From Smittia aterrima (Eukaryota; Arthropoda; Insecta; Diptera; Chironomidae): a stretch of 64,000 nt of DNA. The stretch is from NCBI GenBank assembly GCA_033063855.1, contig CP093831.1, positions 28,272,001-28,336,000 of the forward strand. The letters are read 5' to 3'. Shown piece by piece: positions 47,229 to 59,029 of this stretch; position 1 is the first letter of the stretch, and every line of letters starts with the position of its first letter. Position numbers and translations under genes: made by a program. The notes beneath the pieces are model-generated. The model was given only the letters and a program-made list of their open reading frames with translations. It ran no database searches and was not told the origin of the DNA.

Positions 47229-49293
47229 ATGAAAATTTATTTCATCTTTTTGCTGTTACTGAGTTTTTCGAGCGAAGAAATGATTTTAAATGTTGATTCA
47301 TCGCTCGAAGTCATGTCGAAGGCTTTTGAGAGCGTGACTCGTCATCTGTTTCAATTGGAAACGAGAATGTTCATCAACAATTATGGCGTAGACTCGGACA
47401 CGATGACTTCACTTGTCTTAAAGGATTTGAACGAGAACGCGATGCCATTTCAACTGAAGAACTTGCAATTGGAAAAGGAAAAGATCTTGCTCGACAGCTC
47501 AACTCTCTTAACCTTCAACAATTTCGCATTCGTCAAGGAATTCAATCAGAAATTAAAGTTGACGAACGAATATTTCAAACCGCTTCAGCTTTTCATCTAT
47601 TGTCAACACGCAACAATCTCTGACATTGAATCTCTCGAAGCGGATGTCATGGAAAGAGCGAAGAAGAACAAAATTACCGAAGTGGCTATTGGCGGAGCTT
47701 CTCAACTAAATTCATATTTACTGGACATCATCCAATATGAATATTTCCTCGTTCACAAAACAAACTTCATAAAACTTTTGACCTTTGTTTGGTTCTCTCC
47801 AGGAAAATGTGGAGAGCTTCATCTCATTCAACTCAATAAATTCAACAAAGTGACAAAAGAGTGGGAAAACGACAAATTCTCAATGAAAAAATCGGCAAAC
47901 CTTCATGGCTGCAATCTCTATACAGCTGATGCTCCGCCAAATGGAACATCATTTTCACAGCTAGATTTTTATGTTTCCATGTTTCTTCAAGTTCTCAACA
48001 ACGCAACAATGGAACCTGCATTGTTCGAAATTGACGTTTTGTTCGCAAAAGGATGTCTCAATGATTTCGATAGATATCGTTACACACAGAAGGACATCGG
48101 GTAAGTAAAATCCAGGGAATATTCCATGTAAAAAAACTCTGAACTATTAGATGCGTTTCCATTTTTTCAAAAATTATTTCTTTTCTACTTGTTCTTAGCC
48201 CGGGACAAGAAGTCGATTTCAATTTCATCACTTTTCCTCTTGACTACATTGATACCCGATTGGTCGCAAATAGTAAGTTTGAGAACTATTCTGAATACGA
48301 CAAGTTGTCGATGCCTTTCGATGGATTCACTTGGGCAATGATAGCGCTGACCTTTGTGACAGCATTCGCGACGATTCTGATCTTGTACTGCTGCGTGAAA
48401 AAGTCGATAAGAGATTTCATCATTGGCCCGAACATCAACAGACCAGCGCTGAATGTCATTCAAATATTCTTCGGAATCTCACAAGTTGTCATGCCAAGAA
48501 GAAACTTTGCAAGATTTCTGACGGTGGCGTTCATTTTTTATTGCTTGATCATTCGAACAGCCTGGCAAGGAAAAACCTTCGAGTTCATGCAGAAAGACAT
48601 TGAAAAACCATTCGACAAGCACACGATCGACGAGTTGATCGAAAAAGGATACACTTTTCTTATGGAGAACAATTATAAAGAAAAGTTTCCGGAATCAGAG
48701 ATTTCTAAAAGGTAAAGAGAATTTTGTACTTAAAAGCTTTCTAACAAATGACTTTCGAACGGTTTAATTTTTCTTCTAATATTTATTTCTCCAATAGAGG
48801 AAATGTTGTGGCAGCAGGTCAAGACCCTAATACATCGGCAGACATGGTTGTCCAGCAGATTAACACTTGTTGGATCAGATATATGTTTCCAGATCCTATT
48901 CATTTTATAGATACTCAAAAGTATGTTATCAAAAGACTCGTTAAGGATTATTCGCACCTGAGCATTTGTGGACTCAAGTTTCCACGTCATCATCATTTGT
49001 TTGAAACGATCGACCACAAAGTGAAACAACATTTTGTTGGCGGAATCTTTATAATTCCAGTGCTTGGACGAGCATGCGGCAGTTCTCCTTTTCCGGAACT
49101 TAAAGAAAAGCGCTTTAAAGTCTTCGAGGACCCGAAAGTGTTGACCATGAAAATTCTTGAACCTGGATTCGTCATTTGGACTTCAAGTTTGTTGTTCGCA
49201 GTTGCTGCGTTCATCTTCGAATGGATCACAACGCTAAAACATTATCTCGTCACGAAATACATTCTGCAGACATTTTACGCATCACGACATTAA
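47229..49293 (+). CDS. Divergent ionotropic receptor IR6
   Basis: Exons 47229-48100, 48199-48711 and 48798-49293 join to 626 residues with signal peptide, TM1 (FTWAMIALTFVTAFATILI), RTAWQG, the TIDELIEKGYTFL lobe and TM3. All splice sites are canonical and there is no stop. It is the last member of the plus-strand array, 360 bp before the convergent CFAP206 gene. Its 3' end and downstream flank match those of IR7 in mirror orientation. Confidence 0.88.
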
Positions 49294-49654
49294 AAGCACA
49301 ACCTTTGACGTGAAAAAATCAATGTTTATTTGAAATTGTTTGAAATTCAATGTTAAATGTGAATAAAATTTGAAAGGAAAATCTAAAATCTTTTTAAAAG
49401 AAAACCCTTTGAGGACAATTCTGTGGTTTGTTCAACTTAAGAGCTTGAGTGAATTTTTTCAGAAGCTAAACGAATGCTTAACTTCTGTTTGATGATAGTT
49501 TCGTCAACAAAAAATGTCAAAGAGATTTCTTTTAAGTCAAACTTCAAAAGAATCTCAAAGAAAATTCTTAAAACAATCGCTTTCAAGATAAACTAGCCCA
49601 ATCGATGGAAATCTTTTATTTGTTTTCTTTGGGGCGATTTAGTTCTCATCAAAG

Positions 49655-52020
49655 TTATTCAGTGTTCATCTCTTTGCTGCTGTCAGTTTGCAAACCTTTT
49701 TGTCGTTTCTCGTGTCTCTGGTTCGCGATGTCAAGTTTGTGATAGGAGAGAGCAGTTTGAGCGGAAGTCGTTTTCTTTCTTCGAAGGTTTGCCTGAGAAG
49801 AAAGTTTTCCTTGAATTAAAATTCATTTGTCAACAAATTCTCTCTCACTCACCAACTCAATTGCCTTTCGACGATAATCCCATAAATTCCAAACGTAAGA
49901 GTCGTCTTTGTTGTAAGGAACAGGATGCAGCTCAGTCTGAATTTCTCGTTCTGTTGATATTGCTCCACCTTCAACTTCAGATTGATCCACGCGAACATCA
50001 ACGTCAACTTGACAGTTCTTCGACAACTTTACGATGTTGTAAATGTCAAAGAACAAAATTAACTGAACATTGCTGAGCATCATTTCCAGGATTTTGTTGA
50101 TGCATCTGAGAAGAAAGATTTTATGAGATCATGAAACTTGATTAAACAATATTCAAGGAAAGTGTTTGCACGTCTTTAAATCTCAATCTCGATTGAATTG
50201 TGAACAACTCACTTCTCTGGTTTCGTCGCCACGAACAATTCGGCGGCGTCGATGCTGTAAAATCCATAAATTCTCTGGTTCCACAGAACTGTTCCCATCT
50301 CAGGAACGCTGGGCAATAAAATTTTGCTTTCCGACAACACGAAAGTGCAGAAGCCGAGGTATTCAATCTGCGAAGGAAAGTTGTGCTGAGTTGATTGATT
50401 TAAAGAACGAAGAGAGAGAGCGAAGTAATAAAAGCAACTGGAATGATGCTTTTTATGGCTTTTGCTTTCACTCGCTGCTATTTTATTTTTACCTCCGAAT
50501 TGCTTTCCGGTGGTTGCACAATTGAAATGTTTGTGGTAGCGAAACTTGTTGATTCCAGCTTTAAGTGACGTCGTTTCTGGAGTCGAGTGAGATCCGTTTC
50601 AACTTGATTCTCACCAAGCAGTTTATGAACGATATCGTCAAACTGCTGCTGTTGACAGAGCTCGGACAAGTGCTGCAAATAATTATTGATTTGACTCTGC
50701 TGCGACAAGACAAAAGACAAATCATGAAGCAGCAGCCACTCTTCGGAGAGTTCTTTAAACTTTGGAAAGATTTGAACACTCGGCACTGCTGAACGATATT
50801 GAACGATGTCATGAAGCTTAAGAAGTTTCTCTCCATAGCTTTGAACATGACTTTCAATTCCCGATTTGATGCTCTTCAAGTTGCTTAGTAGCTTCCGAAC
50901 ATAGATTTCGTGCTGTCGATTCAAAACCAATAAATCCTTCATGACATCAATTTCGCTCTGCTCTAACTCGGATTGCACATTTAGCTTCAACTGACTCGCT
51001 TTTGTGATTTCTATTGCGCCATCAAACGCTGTGGTTAACTGTCGGAAGAAGAATAATCCTTCAAAGTGAAATTGGCAGCAAACAATTCAATCGCTTACAA
51101 TATTGACTCGATCCATTATATCGCAGAGTGTAAATTGCAACAGCGACTCAATCGACTCGTAGGACTTCACCAAAGTCTTTGTCACTGCAATTTGAAGATA
51201 AATAAACAAAACTTAAGGAAATAAAATTTATCTCAACTGTCGGGAATGTTCTGGTCCATCGTATTTCCGATGCCAGTGTCTTTGTTGAAGAGAACGATTC
51301 CACAAACGATCATTCGAATCTCTTTCAACGAATCCATTCGATTTTGTGATTCGAGAGCTCCAAAGTTTTCAAAGTCACTATCAGTCATGATTGAGTTGAG
51401 AGCGTTTGTAATCTCCGTCATAACCTTTAAGAGAAATGTTTAAAAATAAATTGACGGAGAAGATAAACTCACTTCTTGGTTCGATGGACTTCCAAGTGCA
51501 GTTTGGAGAATTATGTCAATGATGATTTTCTTTTGCATGACAACGAGTTCATCTTTGCTTTTGACACTGCCCTCGATGATTTCTTTGACCAATGATGAAG
51601 TTTTCTTCGTGAGATTCTCATGCAACTCGTTGATCGTTTCTTCGTAAGTCTTGGAGTTCTCAATGAAGAAGACTTGCATCTTTAAAGTTATGTTCATTGG
51701 CGTCTCGTTTAAATCTGTTTCGGTTGAATATTTTCAAGAAAATTTTCTTCGACGAACGTGAGGAAATTTTATAATTTACCAACAATATGTTTCAGACAGA
51801 TGCCGATGAGTTCCTCAATGGACTTGCGATCAAACTTTTCATTAAAGTCAACTTCATCCTTGAACTGCAGCGACAACAAATGCACAAGAAAAGTTACAAA
51901 CTTCTTTTCGACCACAAAGTCTCGCTTGTCGCACTCGCGAAGAATCTCGTAGACGATGTTCTTGATGATGGCGGTTTGTGGTGTGAGAAGGAACTTGTTG
52001 TTAACCTCTGAAGTCCACAT
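49655..52020 (-). CDS. CFAP206: Cilia- and flagella-associated protein 206, left copy
   Basis: Mirror image of the right-arm gene, whose eight exons join to 615 residues (human CFAP206: 622). It starts MWTSEVNNKFLLTPQTAIIK. Recognisable segments are FVTFLVHLLSLQFKDEVDF, EELIGICLKHIV, ALGSPSNQEVMTEITNAL, MIVCGIVLFNKDTGIG, the coiled-coil/helical middle and the C-terminal EYLGFCTFVL and NKILEMMLSNVQLILFFD. CFAP206 is an axonemal protein linked to radial spoke docking in motile cilia and sperm flagella. The left copy shows all the same open exons, with no disabling change seen. It is head to head with BBS7. Confidence 0.88.
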
Positions 52021-52820
52021 TTTAAAATGAAACTTCTCCAGTGGAAGGAAAAAACTAAAATGTTGATTGTTTAAAAGCTTTCCGATGGTTACTAAGTGAC
52101 TTAAAGCTCTCTCGATCGATTTTCTCTCTGCTCAGGAATTCCTAAACTTTAAACGCTCGAAGCGATAAGAAAAATGTTGAACTTTGTTGCCGTCATCACA
52201 AAAGGTTTAAGTTATGAGAATTTAGAAAATGTTTCCAGCAAATAAATCAATTTCTTGTGTCGCATAATTTTCCAAGTGATGTCTGTATCCACGAATAATT
52301 TATGATCTTGTCTTTTGTTCAATTCGACACGAGAAGAAACACAAACTTTTCGTTCTCTCATTCCCCCAATCGACTTCTTTCTGCTATCAGACGATTTAGG
52401 CAGAAATTTCCCTAAGCGAAGAAGGGCGAAAGGAAAATATGAAAAACTTAACTCGATGCAGCACATTTTTATTTTCACACAAAGCAGAAAAGATTCGAGA
52501 AAGCGAATTTATCATATTTACTTTAATAAGGTAAGAGAAAGAGAAAACAAGATTCAATTTGAATTCAGGGACTTCTGTTTCTCTCCTTCACGACTTGAAA
52601 CAACAACGAACGAGATTTGTTTGATAACAATTTTTTATTCAAAACATTTTCCCTTTAAATTAAGTTCTCCCATGTCAAGAAGAATTTTCATTTGTCAATT
52701 TCTAAAGTGATTGCCGGAATGTCTCGTCGCTTTTCTTTTTTGTAGAGTTTTCAATTTCGTTGCCGGCGTTTCCATGGAGCGAGAAAAATTATCAACAAAA
52801 CTTTTTTTTAAATCAGTCAA
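52021..52820. promoter_or_regulatory. Bidirectional CFAP206/BBS7 promoter with X-box-like site, left copy
   Basis: GTTACTAAGTGAC at 52088-52100 fits the RFX X-box pattern RYYNYY-N1-RRNRAC and lies about 70 bp before the CFAP206 start. Near BBS7, GTTTCCATGGAGC (52768-52780) is a half-matching X-box about 40 bp before its ATG. RFX control of ciliary genes through such promoter-proximal sites is well established in animals. Confidence 0.55.
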
Positions 52821-55397
52821 ATGGAGTTGGAACTAAATCGAGTTGATTACACTTTAGTTGGCATTGCTTTACAGCATTCGTTGAAAGTTCTGCCAGCGAA
52901 GAAAGCAAAGGAACAACAAAAGTTTGTGATTGGCGATCAAGAAGGAGTCGTTCAATTGTTGTCCGCGAAAAAAGATGAAGCGAGTGTTGTCTTTAAAACA
53001 GTTCCAGGCAACAGAATCACTTCAGTTCAACTCGGAGGTGGAACGAGCTCTGTTGGCGATAAAATATTTGTGGCGAGTGAAAACCAAATCATCGGTTACA
53101 ACAAAAAGGGAAAAGTTTTCCTAACGTTCGACACAAATCTGACCGAGCCGATCAAATCACTTTGTGTGACCGGAAACGATTTGATTGTTTGTGGAAATCA
53201 CGTCTACACGCATTACCGAGACTGCAAGGAATCTGGATCTTATCTCTGTGGAGACACAATTGTCGACTGTAACGTTTTGTGTCCAAACAATGTAAGTCAG
53301 CTTCAGCTCAACTAACAGCAAAGCTTTAACTCTTTTGCTTTTAGACGAGTCGAGTGATAACTGTTTTAGCATGTTCTGGTCGTGTTCTCCGTTTGCTCGA
53401 ACATTGTCGCGTTCGTAAATTAATTGAACTTGAGAGCATTCCCACAGTTCTTCATGTCCCCAAGAACATTCACGGAAATAAAATTCTCGTCGGATTCTCC
53501 GATGGACGCGTTGCATTATTTCGCATCAATCCAACTCTCACTGATGGTTCGCAAAAACTTAAAAGAGTTGAGATCGTTTTTCTGACGCAATTATTATTTT
53601 TGCAGTGAAGCAAGAGACATTAGTCGAGGCGAAGGATAATTTATCAGCAGTGACATGTTTGGATACGTTCGATCTTTACGGCGATGGAAAGGAAGAGCTC
53701 ATTGTCGGAAGAAGAGACGGAACGGTTCAAGTGTTTACGACGATGATGCTCGAGAATAATGAGTTCGAAATGGATTGTCAGCAATTATTGTACGAAGAGA
53801 ATTTCAATGAGAGCATCTCATGTGCTTTCGGGGGATGCATCGGCGTTGCCGGTTACATGGAAATCATTGTCTGTACTTACACGGGAAAAGTCTTTGGTCT
53901 AACGACTCGAACACTTGGCGACATCCTGACGGATACGAAAAGCAACAATTATGATGTTGTGACGGATGCGAGTCAAAGGATTCAGAAATTGAAGTAATTT
54001 TCTCTTTTTCTCTGTTTGCCCGATTAACATAAAAAATTATCATCGTCCCGCATGAATGTAGATCTGAAATTGAATTTCTGGAACAGGCAGTGATGAAGGA
54101 AAGAGAGAAATATCAGCTTTCGACACAACCCATGAGCGCAGGATTATCAGCGATTCCACTCATGGCCATTAATGATTCGGTAATCGCTGTTACTTGGCTT
54201 AACATTCTCTCTCTCTTTCTCTTTTTCTTTTCTTATTCGAGTAAGTCTTCTCTTATCTTAGATCTCATTATCTGCTGATGATGCGACATACATTCTCTCG
54301 CTTGAGCTACCAAGTTCCATCGAAAATATTCTACTCCAGTCCGATGTGGCATTGCAAATGTTGGACGTCGAAGGAAATACAGCAGTTGTCAGCAAAAGCG
54401 AATGCGATAAGAATGACGGCAACCTTTTATTGTGCTGTTATCGATGTCAGGTCAATACGAATCGTGTGGATTTAAAGTTCCGAACTGTCGAGGGTCAGCA
54501 CGGTACATTGCGTGTTTACATCACTCCCAACATCCAACCGAAATGTTGTCAACTGAAAACTTACGCAATTCATCCACTCTCCTTGCACATGGCCGTTCAC
54601 AACTTCGACGAGACGAGGTTAATTAACATCAAGCAGTCGTAGAGGGAAACTTTGACTTCCTTATCATCTATTATTTCACTTTTCCAGACCAATGAACACA
54701 TTATCGCTGAAGGGAAACTTTAGTCAAGGCGAGATGCATAGCTGGATCAGCAATTGCTTGCCAGAAGTTCCTGAACGAATCAATTCGTCAGATGAAAATG
54801 TTTTGATCTTCAAAAATGTTTTTCTTGAGACTTTTCTCGTTTGCAAATATTCGAAAGGCGCAGCTGAGTTCAAAAGTGATAACATTTCAACAATATCCAT
54901 TATTAAAGATTTCATTACAAAGGAAGCAACAACTCGTCATATTAAAATTGAATTATTAATGAGTGAGATATTTTAATTAAATGATTTTAAAATGCTGAAG
55001 GAATTTATTTTGTTTCGCAGATATCAACGATTCATCGATGGAGAGCTTTGTGAATTTAGTGGAACCGAAACTGCAGTCGTACATCGATCTAAGAAGAAAT
55101 CATTTAATCCTTCAAGCATTGCTCGAGCTCAACGTACAAAATGATGACGAATTCGAATTGTTATCTGACGACTACAAAAACTTATTGCACAGCAAGCAAA
55201 ATCTTGAGGAGAAATTCAAAAGCGAGTCCTCGAATCTCGATCGGCTAATTGGCATCTTGATGGATAGTTACATCGATAAAAATAAGTTTAAGGGAATAAG
55301 TGTCAAGCAAAAGCTCGAAACAATTTTTAAAGCTCTCAAGGAGTACAAACACGGAACTCTTATGAAATTGCTTTGTGCAACGAATGAAGAAAAATAA
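52821..55397 (+). CDS. BBS7: Bardet-Biedl syndrome 7 protein, left copy
   Basis: Exons 52821-53291, 53345-53546, 53606-53993, 54062-54179, 54262-54617, 54688-54962 and 55021-55397 join in phase to 728 residues (human 715). The N-terminal beta-propeller starts ELELNRVDYTLVGI and includes DQEGVVQLLSAKK. There is a coiled-coil linker (SEIEFLEQAVMKEREKYQL), then the GAE-like and platform regions (GQHGTLRVYITPNIQPK, FKSDNISTISIIKDF) and a helical C terminus (KFKGISVKQKLETIF). It is a subunit of the BBSome, the coat that moves membrane proteins in and out of cilia. An AATAAA follows the stop within 15 bp. No defects. Confidence 0.92.
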
Positions 55398-55398
55398 A

Positions 55399-55658
55399 CT
55401 GGAGAAATAAATTTATTTTGTCATTTTGTATTTTCAAATTTTTAGATCATAAAATAAATTTCAGATTAAGAGGCTTACGATATTATATATAATTACGATA
55501 TTATATATAACATTTACGCTGCCATCAAATTCCTACATGGTCGTCCATTCAGTGACATTTAAGTTAACAAAGGAAAGAAGTTATCGCCTCTAGTTCAAGC
55601 TCAAAGTTAATTTGCTGAATTAAAGAATATACAAGTATATATTATATTGTATATTATA
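55399..55658. other. Unique centre of the palindrome
   Basis: 260 bp not shared by the arms. It contains the left BBS7 poly(A) signal, two copies of TACGATATTATATATAA (about 55487-55519) and an AT-rich stretch ending TATATTGTATATTATAT that could extrude as short hairpins. The right BBS7 stop codon runs directly into this AT-rich stretch, so its 3' UTR differs from the left copy. Confidence 0.8.
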
Positions 55659-55659
55659 T

Positions 55660-58231
55660 TTATTTTTCTTCATTCGTTGCACAAAGCAATTTCATAAGAG
55701 TTCCGTGTTTGTACTCCTTGAGAGCTTTAAAAATTGTTTCGAGCTTTTGCTTGACACTTATTCCCTTAAACTTATTTTTATCGATGTAACTATCCATCAA
55801 GATGCCAATTAGCCGATCGAGATTCGAGGACTCGCTTTTGAATTTCTCCTCAAGATTTTGCTTGCTGTGCAATAAGTTTTTGTAGTCGTCAGATAACAAT
55901 TCGAATTCGTCATCATTTTGTACGTTGAGCTCGAGCAATGCTTGAAGGATTAAATGATTTCTTCTTAGATCGATGTACGACTGCAGTTTCGGTTCCACTA
56001 AATTCACAAAGCTCTCCATCGATGAATCGTTGATATCTGCGAAACAAAATAAATTCCTTCAGCATTTTAAAATCATTTAATTAAAATATCTCACTCATTA
56101 ATAATTCAATTTTAATATGACGAGTTGTTGCTTCCTTTGTAATGAAATCTTTAATAATGGATATAGTTGAAATGTTATCACTTTTGAACTCAGCTGCGCC
56201 TTTCGAATATTTGCAAACGAGAAAAGTCTCAACGAAAACATTTTTGAAGATCAAAACATTTTCATCTGACGAATTGATTCGTTCAGGAACTTCTGGCAAG
56301 CAATTGCTGATCCAGCTATGCATCTCGCCTTGACTAAAGTTTCCCTTCAGCGATAATGTGTTCATTGGTCTGGAAAAGTGAAATAATAGATGATAAGGAA
56401 GTCAAAGTTTCCCTCTACGACTGCTTGATGTTAATTAACCTCGTCTCGTCGAAGTTGTGAACGGCCATGTGCAAGGAGAGTGGATGAATTGCGTAAGTTT
56501 TCAGTTGACAACATTTCGGTTGGATGTTGGGAGTGATGTAAACACGCAATGTACCGTGCTGACCCTCGACAGTTCGGAACTTTAAATCCACACGATTCGT
56601 ATTGACCTGACATCGATAACAGCACAATAAAAGGTTGCCGTCATTCTTATCGCATTCGCTTTTGCTGACAACTGCTGTATTTCCTTCGACGTCCAACATT
56701 TGCAATGCCACATCGGACTGGAGTAGAATATTTTCGATGGAACTTGGTAGCTCAAGCGAGAGAATGTATGTCGCATCATCAGCAGATAATGAGATCTAAG
56801 ATAAGAGAAGAAGACTTACTCGAATAAGAAAAGAAAGAGAGAGAGAATGTTAAGCCAAGTAACAGCGATTACCGAATCATTAATGGCCATGAGTGGAATC
56901 GCTGATAATCCTGCGCTCATGGGTTGTGTCGAAAGCTGATATTTCTCTCTTTCCTTCATCACTGCCTGTTCCAGAAATTCAATTTCAGATCTACATTCAT
57001 GCGGGACGATGATAATTTTTTATGTTAATCGGGCAAACAGAGAAAAAGAGAAAATTACTTCAATTTCTGAATCCTTTGACTCGCATCCGTCACAACATCA
57101 TAATTGTTGCTTTTCGTATCCGTCAGGATGTCGCCAAGTGTTCGAGTCGTTAGACCAAAGACTTTTCCCGTATAAGTACAGACAATGATTTCCATGTAAC
57201 CGGCAACGCCGATGCATCCCCCGAAAGCACATGAGATGCTCTCATTGAAATTCTCTTCGTACAATAATTGCTGACAATCCATTTCGAACTCATTATTCTC
57301 GAGCATCATCGTCGTAAACACTTGAACCGTTCCGTCTCTTCTTCCGACAATGAGCTCTTCCTTTCCATCGCCGTAAAGATCGAACGTATCCAAACATGTC
57401 ACTGCTGATAAATTATCCTTCGCCTCGACTAATGTCTCTTGCTTCACTGCAAAAATAATAATTGCGTCAGAAAAACGATCTCAACTCTTTTAAGTTTTTG
57501 CGAACCATCAGTGAGAGTTGGATTGATGCGAAATAATGCAACGCGTCCATCGGAGAATCCGACGAGAATTTTATTTCCGTGAATGTTCTTGGGGACATGA
57601 AGAACTGTGGGAATGCTCTCAAGTTCAATTAATTTACGAACGCGACAATGTTCGAGCAAACGGAGAACACGACCAGAACAAGCTAAAACAGTTATCACTC
57701 GACTCGTCTAAAAGCAAAAGAGTTAAAGCTTTGCTGTTAGTTGAGCTGAAGCTGACTTACATTGTTTGGACACAAAACGTTACAGTCGACAATTGTGTCT
57801 CCACAGAGATAAGATCCAGATTCCTTGCAGTCTCGGTAATGCGTGTAGACGTGATTTCCACAAACAATCAAATCGTTTCCGGTCACACAAAGTGATTTGA
57901 TCGGCTCGGTCAGATTTGTGTCGAACGTTAGGAAAACTTTTCCCTTTTTGTTGTAACCGATGATTTGGTTTTCACTCGCCACAAATATTTTATCGCCAAC
58001 AGAGCTCGTTCCACCTCCGAGTTGAACTGAAGTGATTCTGTTGCCTGGAACTGTTTTAAAGACAACACTCGCTTCATCTTTTTTCGCGGACAACAATTGA
58101 ACGACTCCTTCTTGATCGCCAATCACAAACTTTTGTTGTTCCTTTGCTTTCTTCGCTGGCAGAACTTTCAACGAATGCTGTAAAGCAATGCCAACTAAAG
58201 TGTAATCAACTCGATTTAGTTCCAACTCCAT
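55660..58231 (-). CDS. BBS7: Bardet-Biedl syndrome 7 protein, right copy
   Basis: Mirror copy of the left gene with the same seven exons and ATG at 58231. The protein appears identical except at about residue 558, where Leu in the left copy is Val here (FKNVFVETF). An upstream in-frame Met at 58339 exists only because a small indel before the start opened the frame; the family start is at 58231. The stop lies exactly at the inner edge of the palindrome, and the AATAAA used by the left copy is not shared, so its 3' end must form elsewhere. Confidence 0.9.
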
Positions 58232-59029
58232 TTGACTGATTTGAAAAAAAATTTGTTGATAATTTTTCTCGCTCCATGGAAACGCCGGCAACGAAATTGA
58301 AAACTCTACAAAAAGAAAAGCGACGAGACATTCCGGCAATCACTTTAGAAATTGACAAATGAAAATTCTTCTTGACATGGGAGAACTTAATTTAAAGGGA
58401 AAATGTTTTGAATAAAAAATTGTTATCAAACAAATCTCGTTCGTTGTTGTTTCAAGTCGTGAAGGAGAGAAACAGAAGTCCCTGAATTCAAATTGAATCT
58501 TGTTTTCTCTTTCTCTTACCTTATTAAAGTAAATATGATAAATTCGCTTTCTCGAATCTTTTCTGCTTTGTGTGAAAATAAAAATGTGCTGCATCGAGTT
58601 AAGTTTTTCATATTTTCCTTTCGCCCTTCTTCGCTTAGGGAAATTTCTGCCTAAATCGTCTGATAGCAGAAAGAAGTCGATTGGGGGAATGAGAGAACGA
58701 AAAGTTTGTGTTTCTTCTCGTGTCGAATTGAACAAAAGACAAGATCATAAATTATTCGTGGATACAGACATCACTTGGAAAATTATGCGACACAAGAAAT
58801 TGATTTATTTGCTGGAAACATTTTCTAAATTCTCATAACTTAAACCTTTTGTGATGACGGCAACAAAGTTCAACATTTTTCTTATCGCTTCGAGCGTTTA
58901 AAGTTTAGGAATTCCTGAGCAGAGAGAAAATCGATCGAGAGAGCTTTAAGTCACTTAGTAACCATCGGAAAGCTTTTAAACAATCAACATTTTAGTTTTT
59001 TCCTTCCACTGGAGAAGTTTCATTTTAAA
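58232..59029. promoter_or_regulatory. Bidirectional BBS7/CFAP206 promoter, right copy
   Basis: Mirror of 52021-52820. The X-box-like site is preserved as GTCACTTAGTAAC at 58950-58962, about 70 bp before the right CFAP206 start. A few substitutions and indels near the BBS7 side distinguish it. Confidence 0.5.

Noticed and set aside
58232..58339. Upstream in-frame Met extending the right BBS7 copy by 36 residues
   Set aside because: The left copy has a stop in this stretch and BBS7 proteins start at the MELELN-type Met; the extension results from a small indel.
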